Shown here in pieces: positions 25,654 through 34,307 of a stretch of DNA of 64,000 nucleotides. This DNA comes from HXMU1420-13 sp034669965. GTDB taxonomy: Bacteria; Bacteroidota; Rhodothermia; Balneolales; Balneolaceae. The DNA is taken from assembly GCA_034669965.1 (NCBI GenBank), contig JAXMOK010000004.1, forward strand, positions 62,001 through 126,000, given 5' to 3'. Made by a program: the position numbers and the translations under genes. Every line of letters starts with the position of its first letter. Position 1 is the stretch's first letter. The notes beneath the pieces are model-generated. The model made no database searches and had not been told where the DNA came from. It saw only the letters and a list, made by a program, of their open reading frames with translations.

Positions 25654-26358
25654 ATGCCTAAGATTGCATTGATTTCTGATGTTCATGCCAATATTGAGGC
25701 GTTAACTAGGGTAGTAGAAAAACTTGATAATGAATCTCCTGATTTATGGATTTGTCTTGGCGATCTTGTTGGGTATGGTCCCTCACCAAATGAAGTTATA
25801 GATCTTATTAGGCAAAGAGATTTTATTTGTGTTTTGGGGAACCATGATGCGGGTGTTACTGGAAAAGTGCCATTAAAGCATTTTAGGAATCCAAATAGAA
25901 CTTTAATTGAAAAAACTAAACAATTAATAAAAAAGGAGCATTTAAGCTGGCTAGAATCTTTATCATTGACTGTAAAAAATGATAATTGGATGGCTGTACA
26001 TGCATCACCTTTTGAGCCTGAAAAATGGAGATATTTGAACAGCGCTGTGACAGCAAGAGATATATTAAGTAAAATCGATGTAGATCTTTGCTTTGTTGGT
26101 CACACTCATAAGCCGGTATTCGTTTCAAATAAACTAGGAGTGAATACATACAAAAAGGGTTTTAAATATTTGATAAACCCCGGTAGTGTAGGTCAGTCAA
26201 GAGATGAGGATTACAGAGCCTCCTGTTGTATCGTAGACACTGAAAAGTTTATATACAAAAATTTCCGAGTGGATTATCCTGTTAACCCGGTGATGTCTGG
26301 ATTAATGAAAATGGGTTTTACAAAAAATGAATCACGTCAAATGCTTCGAATAAATTAA
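25654..26358 (+). CDS. Metallophosphoesterase (predicted phosphodiesterase)
   Basis: This 234-residue calcineurin-like phosphoesterase shows the metal-binding set SDVHAN, GDLVGYGP, GNHDAG, VHASP and GHTHKP. It is similar to YfcE-like or serine/threonine phosphatase-like proteins; the substrate is not evident. It is divergent from the tyrosine-kinase gene and only 7 bases upstream of the SLBB protein, so it leads the polysaccharide transcript. A role in dephosphorylation within the export system is possible but unproved, since BY-kinase phosphatases are normally of the Wzb or PHP type. Confidence 0.87.
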   Translation: MPKIALISDVHANIEALTRVVEKLDNESPDLWICLGDLVGYGPSPNEVIDLIRQRDFICVLGNHDAGVTGKVPLKHFRNPNRTLIEKTKQLIKKEHLSWLESLSLTVKNDNWMAVHASPFEPEKWRYLNSAVTARDILSKIDVDLCFVGHTHKPVFVSNKLGVNTYKKGFKYLINPGSVGQSRDEDYRASCCIVDTEKFIYKNFRVDYPVNPVMSGLMKMGFTKNESRQMLRIN

Positions 26359-26365
26359 ATCAACT

Positions 26366-26896
26366 ATGTATAGATCTTTATTAATACTTTTTTTTATTCT
26401 AATATTTTTTGATGGTGTAATAGCACAATCAAATCAGGTTGCATCTACGCAACAATTCAGGCTTGCAGAAAGAATTGTCCGAATAGCGGAAGTCGGCCAG
26501 CTTTCTGATTCCGTAAATGTATGGGGTGATGTTGGGAGTTCTGGCAGATACTTAGTTCCTAGAAATACCTCATTAAATAAATTACTTACTTATGCATTTG
26601 GTCCTAGAACTTTAAGAGATGGGCAGACTAATTTAGATTGGTCAAAAATGAGAGTAGAAATTTATATTCATGAGTACGATAAAAACACTGGTGAACCAAT
26701 AATTACAGAATTCAAGTACCGGTTAGAAGAGCAGTTTCCGGCTGAATTGCATGCTTATAAAGTAAAAAATAATCAGATAGTCACAGTTAGAGTAAAGCGT
26801 CGTCCATCTTTTCGTGATTATTTGGGCGTTTTTGCTTCGACTGTTTCGGCTGTTGCTTCTACCATTATTCTCTTGGATCGACTAGGGGGCAACTAA
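26366..26896 (+). CDS. Small SLBB-domain protein, polysaccharide-export related
   Basis: This 176-residue protein has a signal peptide (SLLILFFILIFFDGVIAQ) and one SLBB domain at about residues 48-125 (VNVWGDVGSSGRYLVPRNTSLNKLLTYAFG). A C-terminal hydrophobic helix follows (VFASTVSAVASTIILLD). SLBB domains occur as repeats in the outer-membrane export protein Wza, but here the N-terminal polysaccharide-export domain is missing. It may be a partner or adaptor of the Wzc-type kinase, or a reduced export component. It is co-transcribed with the phosphoesterase. Confidence 0.75.
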   Translation: MYRSLLILFFILIFFDGVIAQSNQVASTQQFRLAERIVRIAEVGQLSDSVNVWGDVGSSGRYLVPRNTSLNKLLTYAFGPRTLRDGQTNLDWSKMRVEIYIHEYDKNTGEPIITEFKYRLEEQFPAELHAYKVKNNQIVTVRVKRRPSFRDYLGVFASTVSAVASTIILLDRLGGN

Positions 26897-26942
26897 ATTT
26901 GCCAATTCATACTACAATACATTTTAAAAATTATTTTATCAG

Positions 26943-28277
26943 GTGAAAAAAATAAACGAGCTTCTTAACAAAATTGAAAATCGCTCTTATAAAGTTGGAA
27001 TTGTTGGGTTAGGATATGTTGGCTTACCATTGATGTGGACTTTTCATGAAAATGGAATGCCTGTAATAGGCTACGACATTGATTCTACTAAAGTAGAAAA
27101 CCTTAAAAAGGGAATACCTTATATCAAACATCTTGGTAGTGAGATGATGGAGAAATTGGCAGAATCAGATAATGTAGATGCTACAACAGACTTTAGTCGT
27201 TTAAATGAAGCAGACGCTATTCTTCTTTGTGTTCCTACTCCTCTTGATCATCACCGCGAACCCGATATGAGCTATGTAGTGAAGACTACAGAAACTGTTT
27301 CACAATATTTGCGGAAAGGTCAACTGGTTATTTTAGAATCAACCACTTGGCCGGGTACTACTGAAGAACTAATGATTCCTATTTTGGAAAAAAACTCAGG
27401 TCTGAAAGCGGGAATCGACTTTTATGTGGCTTACAGCCCAGAGAGAGAAGACCCGGGGAATCCGGATTTTAATACCGCTAAAATTCCAAAAGTAGTAGGG
27501 GGGCATGGCGATGAGGCATTAAAACTGGCTCTTGCTATGTATGATACTGCAATTGTTAAAACAGTTCCAGTTTCGGATTGCAAAACAGCTGAAGCTGTGA
27601 AACTGACCGAAAATATATTTCGCTCCGTTAATATTGCATTAGTCAATGAGTTGAAAGTAGTTTTTGAAGCTATGGGTATAGATGTTCACGAAGTTATTGA
27701 TGCTGCTGCAACGAAGCCTTTTGGATTCATGAAATTTACTCCTGGTCCTGGGTTAGGTGGGCACTGCATACCCATTGACCCATTTTATCTTACTTGGAAA
27801 GCTCGTGAGTACGAAAAAAATACGCGTTTTATAGAGCTTGCCGGAGAAGTAAATACGAATATGCCATCGTATGTTGTTGAAAGGACAATGTTAGCATTGA
27901 ATTCTCACAAAAAAGCAATGAACGGCAGTAAGGTTCTGGTTATAGGGTTGGCATACAAGCCAGATGTTGATGACATGCGAGAATCACCTACATTTAAGAT
28001 TTTCGACTTACTTAAAGCAAAAGGGGCGGAGATATCGTATTACGATCCATTTATTCCAACAGTGCTTCCTACTCGAGAACATGCGGATTGGACCGGTACA
28101 AAATCGATTCAATGGAGTGAAGAAGTTATTTCAGAATTTGATGTAGTTTTAATTTCAACGAACCACTCGGTAATCAACTATAAAGAGTTGGCAAAATGGA
28201 CAGAGTGTATTGTTGATACAAGAAATGCAATGAATGGCATTAAAACTGATAAAGAAAATCATATTTTTAAAGCATAG
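26943..28277 (+). CDS. wbpA: UDP-N-acetylglucosamine 6-dehydrogenase (WbpA type)
   Basis: This 444-residue nucleotide-sugar dehydrogenase starts at a GTG. NAD-binding is VGIVGLGYVGLPLM, and the catalytic cysteine is in GPGLGGHCIPIDPFYLTWKA. The sequence is of the UDP-HexNAc dehydrogenase class rather than UDP-glucose dehydrogenase. It should oxidise UDP-GlcNAc to UDP-GlcNAcA, the first step towards UDP-2,3-diacetamido-2,3-dideoxyglucuronate. The wbpB, wbpD and wbpE homologues follow within 4 kb. Confidence 0.93.
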   Translation: MKKINELLNKIENRSYKVGIVGLGYVGLPLMWTFHENGMPVIGYDIDSTKVENLKKGIPYIKHLGSEMMEKLAESDNVDATTDFSRLNEADAILLCVPTPLDHHREPDMSYVVKTTETVSQYLRKGQLVILESTTWPGTTEELMIPILEKNSGLKAGIDFYVAYSPEREDPGNPDFNTAKIPKVVGGHGDEALKLALAMYDTAIVKTVPVSDCKTAEAVKLTENIFRSVNIALVNELKVVFEAMGIDVHEVIDAAATKPFGFMKFTPGPGLGGHCIPIDPFYLTWKAREYEKNTRFIELAGEVNTNMPSYVVERTMLALNSHKKAMNGSKVLVIGLAYKPDVDDMRESPTFKIFDLLKAKGAEISYYDPFIPTVLPTREHADWTGTKSIQWSEEVISEFDVVLISTNHSVINYKELAKWTECIVDTRNAMNGIKTDKENHIFKA

Positions 28278-28396
28278 ATCGAAAAAGTAAGTACGATTTA
28301 TAATCAACCAATAGTGATATTAACGTGTTGAGTTGATTAGAGTTTAATTTCATTCTATGTACGTAAACAAATACTTTTAAAATTTAATAGACCAAC

Positions 28397-29377
28397 TTGA
28401 ATTCAGATAGGCTTAACATAGTTGTTACAGGTGGGGCTGGTTTTATTGGAAGCCATTTAATAGACCGTTTATTGAAATCCGGTCATAGCGTTATTAACAT
28501 TGATAACTTTGACCCGTTTTATCCTGAAAGTATAAAACGGGATAATATAAAGGGTCACTTAGAATATGATACATATTCAATTTATGAAGTCGATATACGT
28601 AATAAATCTGCACTAAGTGATATAATATCAGTTGATACAGATGTAATCGTCCATTTAGCTGCTAAAGCTGGTGTACGTCCTTCAATAATAGATCCGGTTT
28701 CATATCAGGAAGTAAACGTTGCTGGCACACAAAATATGTTGGAAGTAGCACGCGAGAAGGAAATTAAACAATTTGTGTTTGCTTCATCTAGTTCTGTTTA
28801 TGGTAAAAATCCCAATGTACCTTGGAAGGAAGGTGATGCCGTTTTGCAACCTATAAGCCCATATGCAAGCACTAAAGTTAGTGGTGAGCTTTTGGGACAT
28901 GTTTATAGTCATCTATATGATATTCGATTTTTAGCACTTAGGTTTTTTACTGTATATGGTCCTCGACAACGTCCCGATTTAGCAATTCATAAATTCTTAA
29001 AGCTTATAAGTGAAGGTAAAAATATTACTTTATTTGGCGATGGTTCAACACGAAGAGATTATACATTTGTTGATGATATAATTGACGGTATTGTTGCGGC
29101 AATCGACTATAAAGAATCTATGTATGAATTGATAAATCTTGGAAATAATCAAACAATCAAACTTCTAGAACTTGTTGGGGCTATTGAAAAGGCTTCGGGT
29201 CTAACTGCAAAACTATCGTTTGGAGAAGAACAACCAGGTGATGTTAAACAGACTTGGGCAAATGTTGAGAAAGCGAATAAATTGTTGAACTATAATTCAG
29301 ATTATTCAATCAATGAAGGACTGACGAAATTTTCAGAGTGGTATAAAGAAACATCTACAGTAAGTAATAAAGTATAA
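28397..29377 (+). CDS. NAD-dependent epimerase, probably UDP-glucuronate 4-epimerase type
   Basis: This 326-residue extended SDR starts at a TTG and carries VTGGAGFIGSHL, HLAAKAGVRPSI, SSSSVYG and catalytic YASTK; RQRPDLAIHKF is typical of uronate epimerases. It would interconvert gluco and galacto forms of a UDP-uronic acid or its N-acetylated derivative. The UDP-glucose dehydrogenase at the end of the window could supply UDP-GlcA; the WbpA/B/D/E product is the alternative substrate. Its stop overlaps the next start. Confidence 0.85.
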   Translation: MNSDRLNIVVTGGAGFIGSHLIDRLLKSGHSVINIDNFDPFYPESIKRDNIKGHLEYDTYSIYEVDIRNKSALSDIISVDTDVIVHLAAKAGVRPSIIDPVSYQEVNVAGTQNMLEVAREKEIKQFVFASSSSVYGKNPNVPWKEGDAVLQPISPYASTKVSGELLGHVYSHLYDIRFLALRFFTVYGPRQRPDLAIHKFLKLISEGKNITLFGDGSTRRDYTFVDDIIDGIVAAIDYKESMYELINLGNNQTIKLLELVGAIEKASGLTAKLSFGEEQPGDVKQTWANVEKANKLLNYNSDYSINEGLTKFSEWYKETSTVSNKV

Positions 29378-30330
29378 TGAAAAATTTTGCATTTACAGGT
29401 TTGGCCGGGTATATAGCACCAAGGCATTTGAAAGCTATTAAAGATACCGGTAACCGACTAATAGCAGCGGTCGATCCTCACGATTCTGTTGGCATAATAG
29501 ATAGTTATTTTCCAAATGCCTCCTTCTTTACCGAAGTAGAGCGATTCGATAGGCATCTGGAAAAAGTTAGAAGAGATAACAGTGGTGATGCAATAGACTA
29601 TATGACCATCTGTTCACCAAACCATCTTCACGATGCTCACATCAGGTTGGCATTACGTGTAGGTGCAGATGCCATTTGTGAAAAACCTCTCGTATTGAAT
29701 CCATGGAATTTAGATGTTCTCCAAAATTTGGAAGAAGAATATGGTCAACGTGTATGGACAATTCTTCAATTACGGGTTCACCCTTCTCTTATTGAACTAA
29801 AAAAGAAAGTTGAAGCTACCAAAAGTGAGAAACGTCATAAAATTAGGTTAACTTATATAACTTCAAGAGGCACTTGGTATCATCATTCTTGGAAAGGCAA
29901 TCATGAAAAATCTGGTGGTATAGGTACTAATATTGGCATTCATTTTTTTGATATGTTAATGTGGTTATTTGGGCCTGCAAAATCCTCAGAATTATATCTT
30001 CGTGAGTCCAATCGAATGGGCGGATACCTTGAATTACCAAATGCAGATGTTGAGTGGTTTCTTTCACTTGAACCAAGTGATATTCCCGGTCAGAATGATG
30101 GAAATCAGCGTACTTTTCGAACCATTTCTATTGACGGAGATGAAATTGAGTTTAGTGGTGGATTTACTGATCTACACACAAAAGTTTACGAAGAAACTCT
30201 AAACGGTAATGGTTTTGGGATTGAAGATGCTCGCCCATCAATAGAGTTAGTTCATAAAATGAGAACAATGGAATTATCTATAAACCCTTCCGGTCTTATC
30301 CACCCTTCTATTAAAAAATTGAGTAAATAA
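29377..30330 (+). CDS. wbpB: UDP-N-acetyl-2-amino-2-deoxyglucuronate 3-dehydrogenase (WlbA/WbpB)
   Basis: This 317-residue Gfo/Idh/MocA-family oxidoreductase begins FAFTGLAGYIAPRHLKAIKDTGN, the signature of WlbA/WbpB, and has the EKPLVL motif. It oxidises C3 of UDP-GlcNAcA. In studied members the bound NAD is re-oxidised by 2-oxoglutarate, giving 2-hydroxyglutarate. Two genes later the cluster encodes the matching aminotransferase, and right after that an L-2-hydroxyglutarate oxidase, which fits that chemistry exactly. Confidence 0.92.
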   Translation: MKNFAFTGLAGYIAPRHLKAIKDTGNRLIAAVDPHDSVGIIDSYFPNASFFTEVERFDRHLEKVRRDNSGDAIDYMTICSPNHLHDAHIRLALRVGADAICEKPLVLNPWNLDVLQNLEEEYGQRVWTILQLRVHPSLIELKKKVEATKSEKRHKIRLTYITSRGTWYHHSWKGNHEKSGGIGTNIGIHFFDMLMWLFGPAKSSELYLRESNRMGGYLELPNADVEWFLSLEPSDIPGQNDGNQRTFRTISIDGDEIEFSGGFTDLHTKVYEETLNGNGFGIEDARPSIELVHKMRTMELSINPSGLIHPSIKKLSK

Positions 30331-30331
30331 T

Positions 30332-31003
30332 TTGAGTGAATTATCAAACATAAATGGGGTTTTAGTTCACGAATCCGCATATATAGACCAACCTGTGAAA
30401 ATTGGTGAAGGAACCAGTATTTGGCATTATTGTCATATATCTAAGGGGGCTAGTATTGGTAAAAATTGCGTTTTTGGTCAAAATGTGTTTGTTGCAAATA
30501 ACGTAAAGGTAGGCAACAAAGTAAAAGTTCAGAATAATGTAGCTATTTATACAGGATGTGAACTAGAAGATGAAGTATTTTTAGGCCCTAGTTGTGTACT
30601 CACCAATGTTACGAATCCACGATCACAGGTAAATAGGCATTCTTTATATGAACATACTTTATTTAGACGAGGTTGTACAGTTGGTGCAAATGCAACCATA
30701 GTATGTGGAATTACACTAGGTCGATATTCATTTATAGGTGCAGGTGCAGTAGTTACTAAAGATGTACCAGACTATGCATTAATTTTAGGTAATCCGGGGA
30801 AACAGAAAGGCTGGATGAGTAGACACGGGCATCTACTAAAAAATCCAAATGAAAACGGTATTATGATTTGCCCTGAGTCGGGGTTCAAATACCAACTGAT
30901 TGATAATAAATTGGCATGTATTGATCTTGATGAAGAAAAACCGTTGCCAGATGAATTAAGTACGGGTGAATTATCTTACGACAAATTTAAGCATAAAAAC
31001 TAA
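30332..31003 (+). CDS. wbpD: UDP-2-acetamido-3-amino-glucuronate N-acetyltransferase (WlbB/WbpD)
   Basis: This 223-residue left-handed beta-helix acyltransferase starts at a TTG. Hexapeptide repeats run from about residue 15 to 155 (VKIGEGTSIWHYCHISKGASIGKNC and GNKVKVQNNVAIYTGCELED). VTNPRSQVNRH and the C-terminal GHLLKNPNENGIMICPESGFKY match WbpD/WlbB. It acetylates the 3-amino group made by WbpE, using acetyl-CoA. It is 1 base after wbpB. Confidence 0.92.
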   Translation: MSELSNINGVLVHESAYIDQPVKIGEGTSIWHYCHISKGASIGKNCVFGQNVFVANNVKVGNKVKVQNNVAIYTGCELEDEVFLGPSCVLTNVTNPRSQVNRHSLYEHTLFRRGCTVGANATIVCGITLGRYSFIGAGAVVTKDVPDYALILGNPGKQKGWMSRHGHLLKNPNENGIMICPESGFKYQLIDNKLACIDLDEEKPLPDELSTGELSYDKFKHKN

Positions 31004-31005
31004 CG

Positions 31006-32112
31006 ATGAAATTTATTGATTTAGATACGCAATATCGTACCTATCAAAAAGAAATAGATGAACGAATGCGTAGGGTGCTAGAACATGGGCAATATATTAT
31101 GGGCCCTGAAATTGAAGAGCTTGAAAACGCTTTATGCGATTATACCGGTGCTAATCATTGTATTACAGTTGCAAGCGGTACTGATAGTCTTGAAATAGCA
31201 CTTCGTGCTCTTAATATCGGTCCTGGAGATGAAGTTATTACAGTTCCATTTTCGTGGATTAGTACAGCAGAAGTAATAGCTGCAGTAGGTGCAACTCCAG
31301 TTTTTTCTGATATCGATTCCAAGACCTTCAATATGGATCCGGAATTGCTTAAAGAATCCATAACTAAAAATACTAAAGCAATCATACCGGTTGGATTATT
31401 TGGGCAAATGCCGGATCTGGAAGCTATAAATAAGATTGCTACAAATTATAATATAGCTGTAATAGAAGATGCAGCACAGAGCTTTGGAGCTTCAAGAAAC
31501 GGAATTAAAAGTTGTGGAGATACTCTAATAGGCAGTACTTCATTTTTTCCTGCAAAACCCCTGGGTTGTTATGGTGATGGAGGAGCATTGTTTACTAATG
31601 ATGATGAATTGGCAGAAACAATGAAAGCGATCAGGTCTCATGGCGGTATAAAGAGACATCATCATACTCACATAGGTATGAACGGGAGATTTGACACATT
31701 GCAGGCGGCGGTAATCTTAGCTAAACTACCTTATTTTGAAGATGAAGTTAATTCCAGAAGTAGAATCGGAGCTAGGTATACTGAATTGTTGAGTGATTTT
31801 GTAACTACTCCAAGTATTGAAGATGGTAATACGCATGTATATGCACAGTATACAGTAAGAGTTGATGAGAGGATAAGAGACATAGTTGTTAATGAACTCA
31901 AGGAAAAAAGTGTTCCTGTAGGTATTTACTATCCTAAATGTTTTCATGAGCAACCGGTTTTTAAGAGTTTAGGTTATCGTTATGGTGATTTCCCCGAATC
32001 AGAAAAAGCTAGTAGAGAGGTGTTTAGTTTACCTATGCATCCTTTTTTAACTGAAGATGAACAAGATCAGGTAGTTAATACCTTAATTTCGATTCTTAAA
32101 GAAATATCTTGA
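31006..32112 (+). CDS. wbpE: UDP-2-acetamido-2-deoxy-ribo-hexuluronate aminotransferase (WbpE/WlbC)
   Basis: This 368-residue DegT/DnrJ/EryC1/StrS aminotransferase has its PLP lysine in TSFFPAKPLGCYGDGGALFT, as in WbpE. It opens with MKFIDLDTQYRTYQKEID, also typical. It transfers an amino group from glutamate to the 3-keto sugar made by WbpB, producing 2-oxoglutarate, which WbpB in turn uses as oxidant. The stop overlaps the TTG start of the oxidase gene (TTGA). Confidence 0.93.
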   Translation: MKFIDLDTQYRTYQKEIDERMRRVLEHGQYIMGPEIEELENALCDYTGANHCITVASGTDSLEIALRALNIGPGDEVITVPFSWISTAEVIAAVGATPVFSDIDSKTFNMDPELLKESITKNTKAIIPVGLFGQMPDLEAINKIATNYNIAVIEDAAQSFGASRNGIKSCGDTLIGSTSFFPAKPLGCYGDGGALFTNDDELAETMKAIRSHGGIKRHHHTHIGMNGRFDTLQAAVILAKLPYFEDEVNSRSRIGARYTELLSDFVTTPSIEDGNTHVYAQYTVRVDERIRDIVVNELKEKSVPVGIYYPKCFHEQPVFKSLGYRYGDFPESEKASREVFSLPMHPFLTEDEQDQVVNTLISILKEIS

Positions 32113-33299
32113 ATACTAACTACGACATAATAATTATCGGTGCTGGAATTGTAGGGGCTTCTACAGCTTATAAGCTTTCCAAGTTAGATAAAAATCTTAA
32201 AGTTGCGGTTATTGATAAAGAATCTGAGCCAAACAAGCACCAAACCGGGCGAAATAGTGGTGTAATCCATTCAGGAGTTTACTATCCGAAAGATTCTTTA
32301 AAGTCCAAAAATTGTATAAGTGGCTATCATCAGTTAATTGAGTTTTTAAATGAGAATTCAATTGAATATAAATTAACCGGTAAGTTAATTGCTGCCACTG
32401 ATGAATCAGAGTATGATGAACTCTCCAGATTATATGATAATGCTGAATTAGTTGGTTTGAATGTTCATTATATGGATGAGCATCAAATAAAAAATATAGA
32501 CAGTGCTCTGGTTTCACCAAAAGGGTTTTTTGTAGAGGAAACAGGAATTACTGATTACAAAGAAGTTCTGCACAAATTGATTAAACTAACTAGTGCATTA
32601 AATGTAGATTATTATTTTTCTCAAGATTTAAAGAATGTCAAAACTATTGATGATTCTATAATAGTCTCGACTGAATCGAAAACTTTATCTACAAAATACC
32701 TGATAAATTGTGCTGGTTTGCAATGCGATAGAGTATTTACAAAAGCAACCGGAAAAAAATCACCTGTTACAATTATTCCTTTTAAAGGTGAATATTTTAA
32801 AGTTGACCCGGAGTTATATTCTAGTGACATACCTATCTATCCGGTTCCTAATAAAGATTTTCCCTTTTTAGGTGTTCATTTAACAAGAATGATTGATAAC
32901 ACACTAAAAGTGGGACCAAATGCAGTACTTTCTTTCGATAGAGAAGGATATGATGGATTTGAAATTTCATTAAGAGATACTGGTAAAATTATTACCAATA
33001 AGGCTCTTTATAATGTTGCGAAAAGATATAGTACTACTGTATTAAGTGAGTTATTAAAACATAGCAGTAAGTCGTATTTTGAGAAGAATGTGAAAAAATA
33101 TTGGTCAAAATTCGACACTACTCAAATAACTGGCTATACTTGTGGAATTAGGGCTCAAGCAACTGAAAATGGAGAATTACTAAACGATTTCAGAATCGAA
33201 AAAGTGAAAAATCAAGTACACGTGCTTAATGCACCCTCTCCGGCAGCCACTTCCTGCTTAGCGATTGCAGATACAATTATTGAGGAATTAGATTTTTAA
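32109..33299 (+). CDS. lhgO: L-2-hydroxyglutarate oxidase
   Basis: This 396-residue FAD protein matches LhgO: IIIIGAGIVGASTAYKLS, HQTGRNSGVIHSGVYYPKDSLKSKNC, ETGITDYKEV, IIPFKGEYFKV, PNKDFPFLGVHLTRMIDNTLKVGPNA, and a C-terminal SPAATSCLAIADTI. LhgO oxidises L-2-hydroxyglutarate to 2-oxoglutarate and passes electrons to the membrane. Its translational overlap with wbpE ties it to the WbpB/WbpE pair, whose cycle makes 2-hydroxyglutarate. I infer that it regenerates the co-substrate. Confidence 0.9.
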   Translation: MNTNYDIIIIGAGIVGASTAYKLSKLDKNLKVAVIDKESEPNKHQTGRNSGVIHSGVYYPKDSLKSKNCISGYHQLIEFLNENSIEYKLTGKLIAATDESEYDELSRLYDNAELVGLNVHYMDEHQIKNIDSALVSPKGFFVEETGITDYKEVLHKLIKLTSALNVDYYFSQDLKNVKTIDDSIIVSTESKTLSTKYLINCAGLQCDRVFTKATGKKSPVTIIPFKGEYFKVDPELYSSDIPIYPVPNKDFPFLGVHLTRMIDNTLKVGPNAVLSFDREGYDGFEISLRDTGKIITNKALYNVAKRYSTTVLSELLKHSSKSYFEKNVKKYWSKFDTTQITGYTCGIRAQATENGELLNDFRIEKVKNQVHVLNAPSPAATSCLAIADTIIEELDF

Positions 33300-33317
33300 T
33301 TATAAAAACAAAGTGAA

Positions 33318-34304
33318 ATGATGAACGAATTGAAAGACAAGAAAATATTAGTAATCGGAGGAGCAGGTTTTATCGGTAGCTTTGTTGTCTCTGAGCTATT
33401 AAAAGAAGATGTAGCTGAGGTTGTTGTATATGATAACTTGGCTCGTGGAAAAAAAGAGTATCTCGAAGATCAACTTCAAGATCCGAGATGTTCTATGTTT
33501 CCTTTTGGTGGAGACATCAGAGAAACTGATATACTTAACGAAGCAATGAATGACAAAGATTATGTTATTTCACTTGCTGCAATGTGGTTGTTGCATTGTA
33601 AAGACTATCCTCGTACTGCTTTTGATGTAAACATTGCGGGTACTTTTAATGTATTAGAAGCTTGTGTAAAAAATAACATTAAAAAGTTGATTTGGTCCTC
33701 ATCAGCATCGGTTTATGGTGATGCTGTAGAATTGCCGATGACTGAAAGTCATCCATTTAATAACAAAAACTTTTATGGAGCGTCAAAAATTGCAGGCGAG
33801 GCAATGTGTACTGCTTTTAATGACAGGTATGGATTGGAAGTAATTGGCTTAAGATACATGAATGTGTATGGTCCACATCAGGATCAAACCGCAGCTTATA
33901 CCGGTGTAGTACCAATTATGCTGAATAAAATTGAAGCAAACGAACCACCGCAAATTAATGGCGACGGCAGCCAGGCTTATGATTTTATTTATGTAGAAGA
34001 TGTGGCTCGGGCTAATGTTCAGGCACTAAAAAGTAGCCAACCATTTGGTATGTATAATGTTGGTACAGAAGTTCAAACCTCTATAAAAGAGCTTTGCGAT
34101 ACCATTCTAAAACTCAAGAGTTCTGATCTCGAAGTAATTTACAAACCTTACTCAGAAGACGATGCCAGGGCGCTTGTTCAAAACAGAATTGGTTCGGCAA
34201 AAAAAGCTATAGAAGAAATCGGGTTTGAATATAAATTTAACCTTGAAGAAGGTCTGCAGCGGTTAATTGATTGGAGAATTTCAAAAGGAATCGACAAAGG
34301 ATAA
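33318..34304 (+). CDS. NAD-dependent epimerase/dehydratase
   Basis: This 328-residue extended SDR has VIGGAGFIGSFV, SSSASVYGD and catalytic YGASK; LRYMNVYGPHQDQ and YDFIYVEDVARAN are of the UDP-glucose epimerase type. It sits between lhgO and a second aminotransferase. Together they could make a 4-amino or epimerised UDP sugar. By analogy with Bordetella wbm loci it may epimerise the diacetamido-uronate. The substrate is not decided by sequence. Confidence 0.83.
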   Translation: MMNELKDKKILVIGGAGFIGSFVVSELLKEDVAEVVVYDNLARGKKEYLEDQLQDPRCSMFPFGGDIRETDILNEAMNDKDYVISLAAMWLLHCKDYPRTAFDVNIAGTFNVLEACVKNNIKKLIWSSSASVYGDAVELPMTESHPFNNKNFYGASKIAGEAMCTAFNDRYGLEVIGLRYMNVYGPHQDQTAAYTGVVPIMLNKIEANEPPQINGDGSQAYDFIYVEDVARANVQALKSSQPFGMYNVGTEVQTSIKELCDTILKLKSSDLEVIYKPYSEDDARALVQNRIGSAKKAIEEIGFEYKFNLEEGLQRLIDWRISKGIDKG

Positions 34305-34307
34305 TAT

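Noticed and set aside
25654..26358. Cognate tyrosine phosphatase of the Wzc-type kinase
   Set aside because: The protein is a calcineurin-type phosphoesterase, not a Wzb or PHP phosphatase. The divergent position alone is weak evidence.
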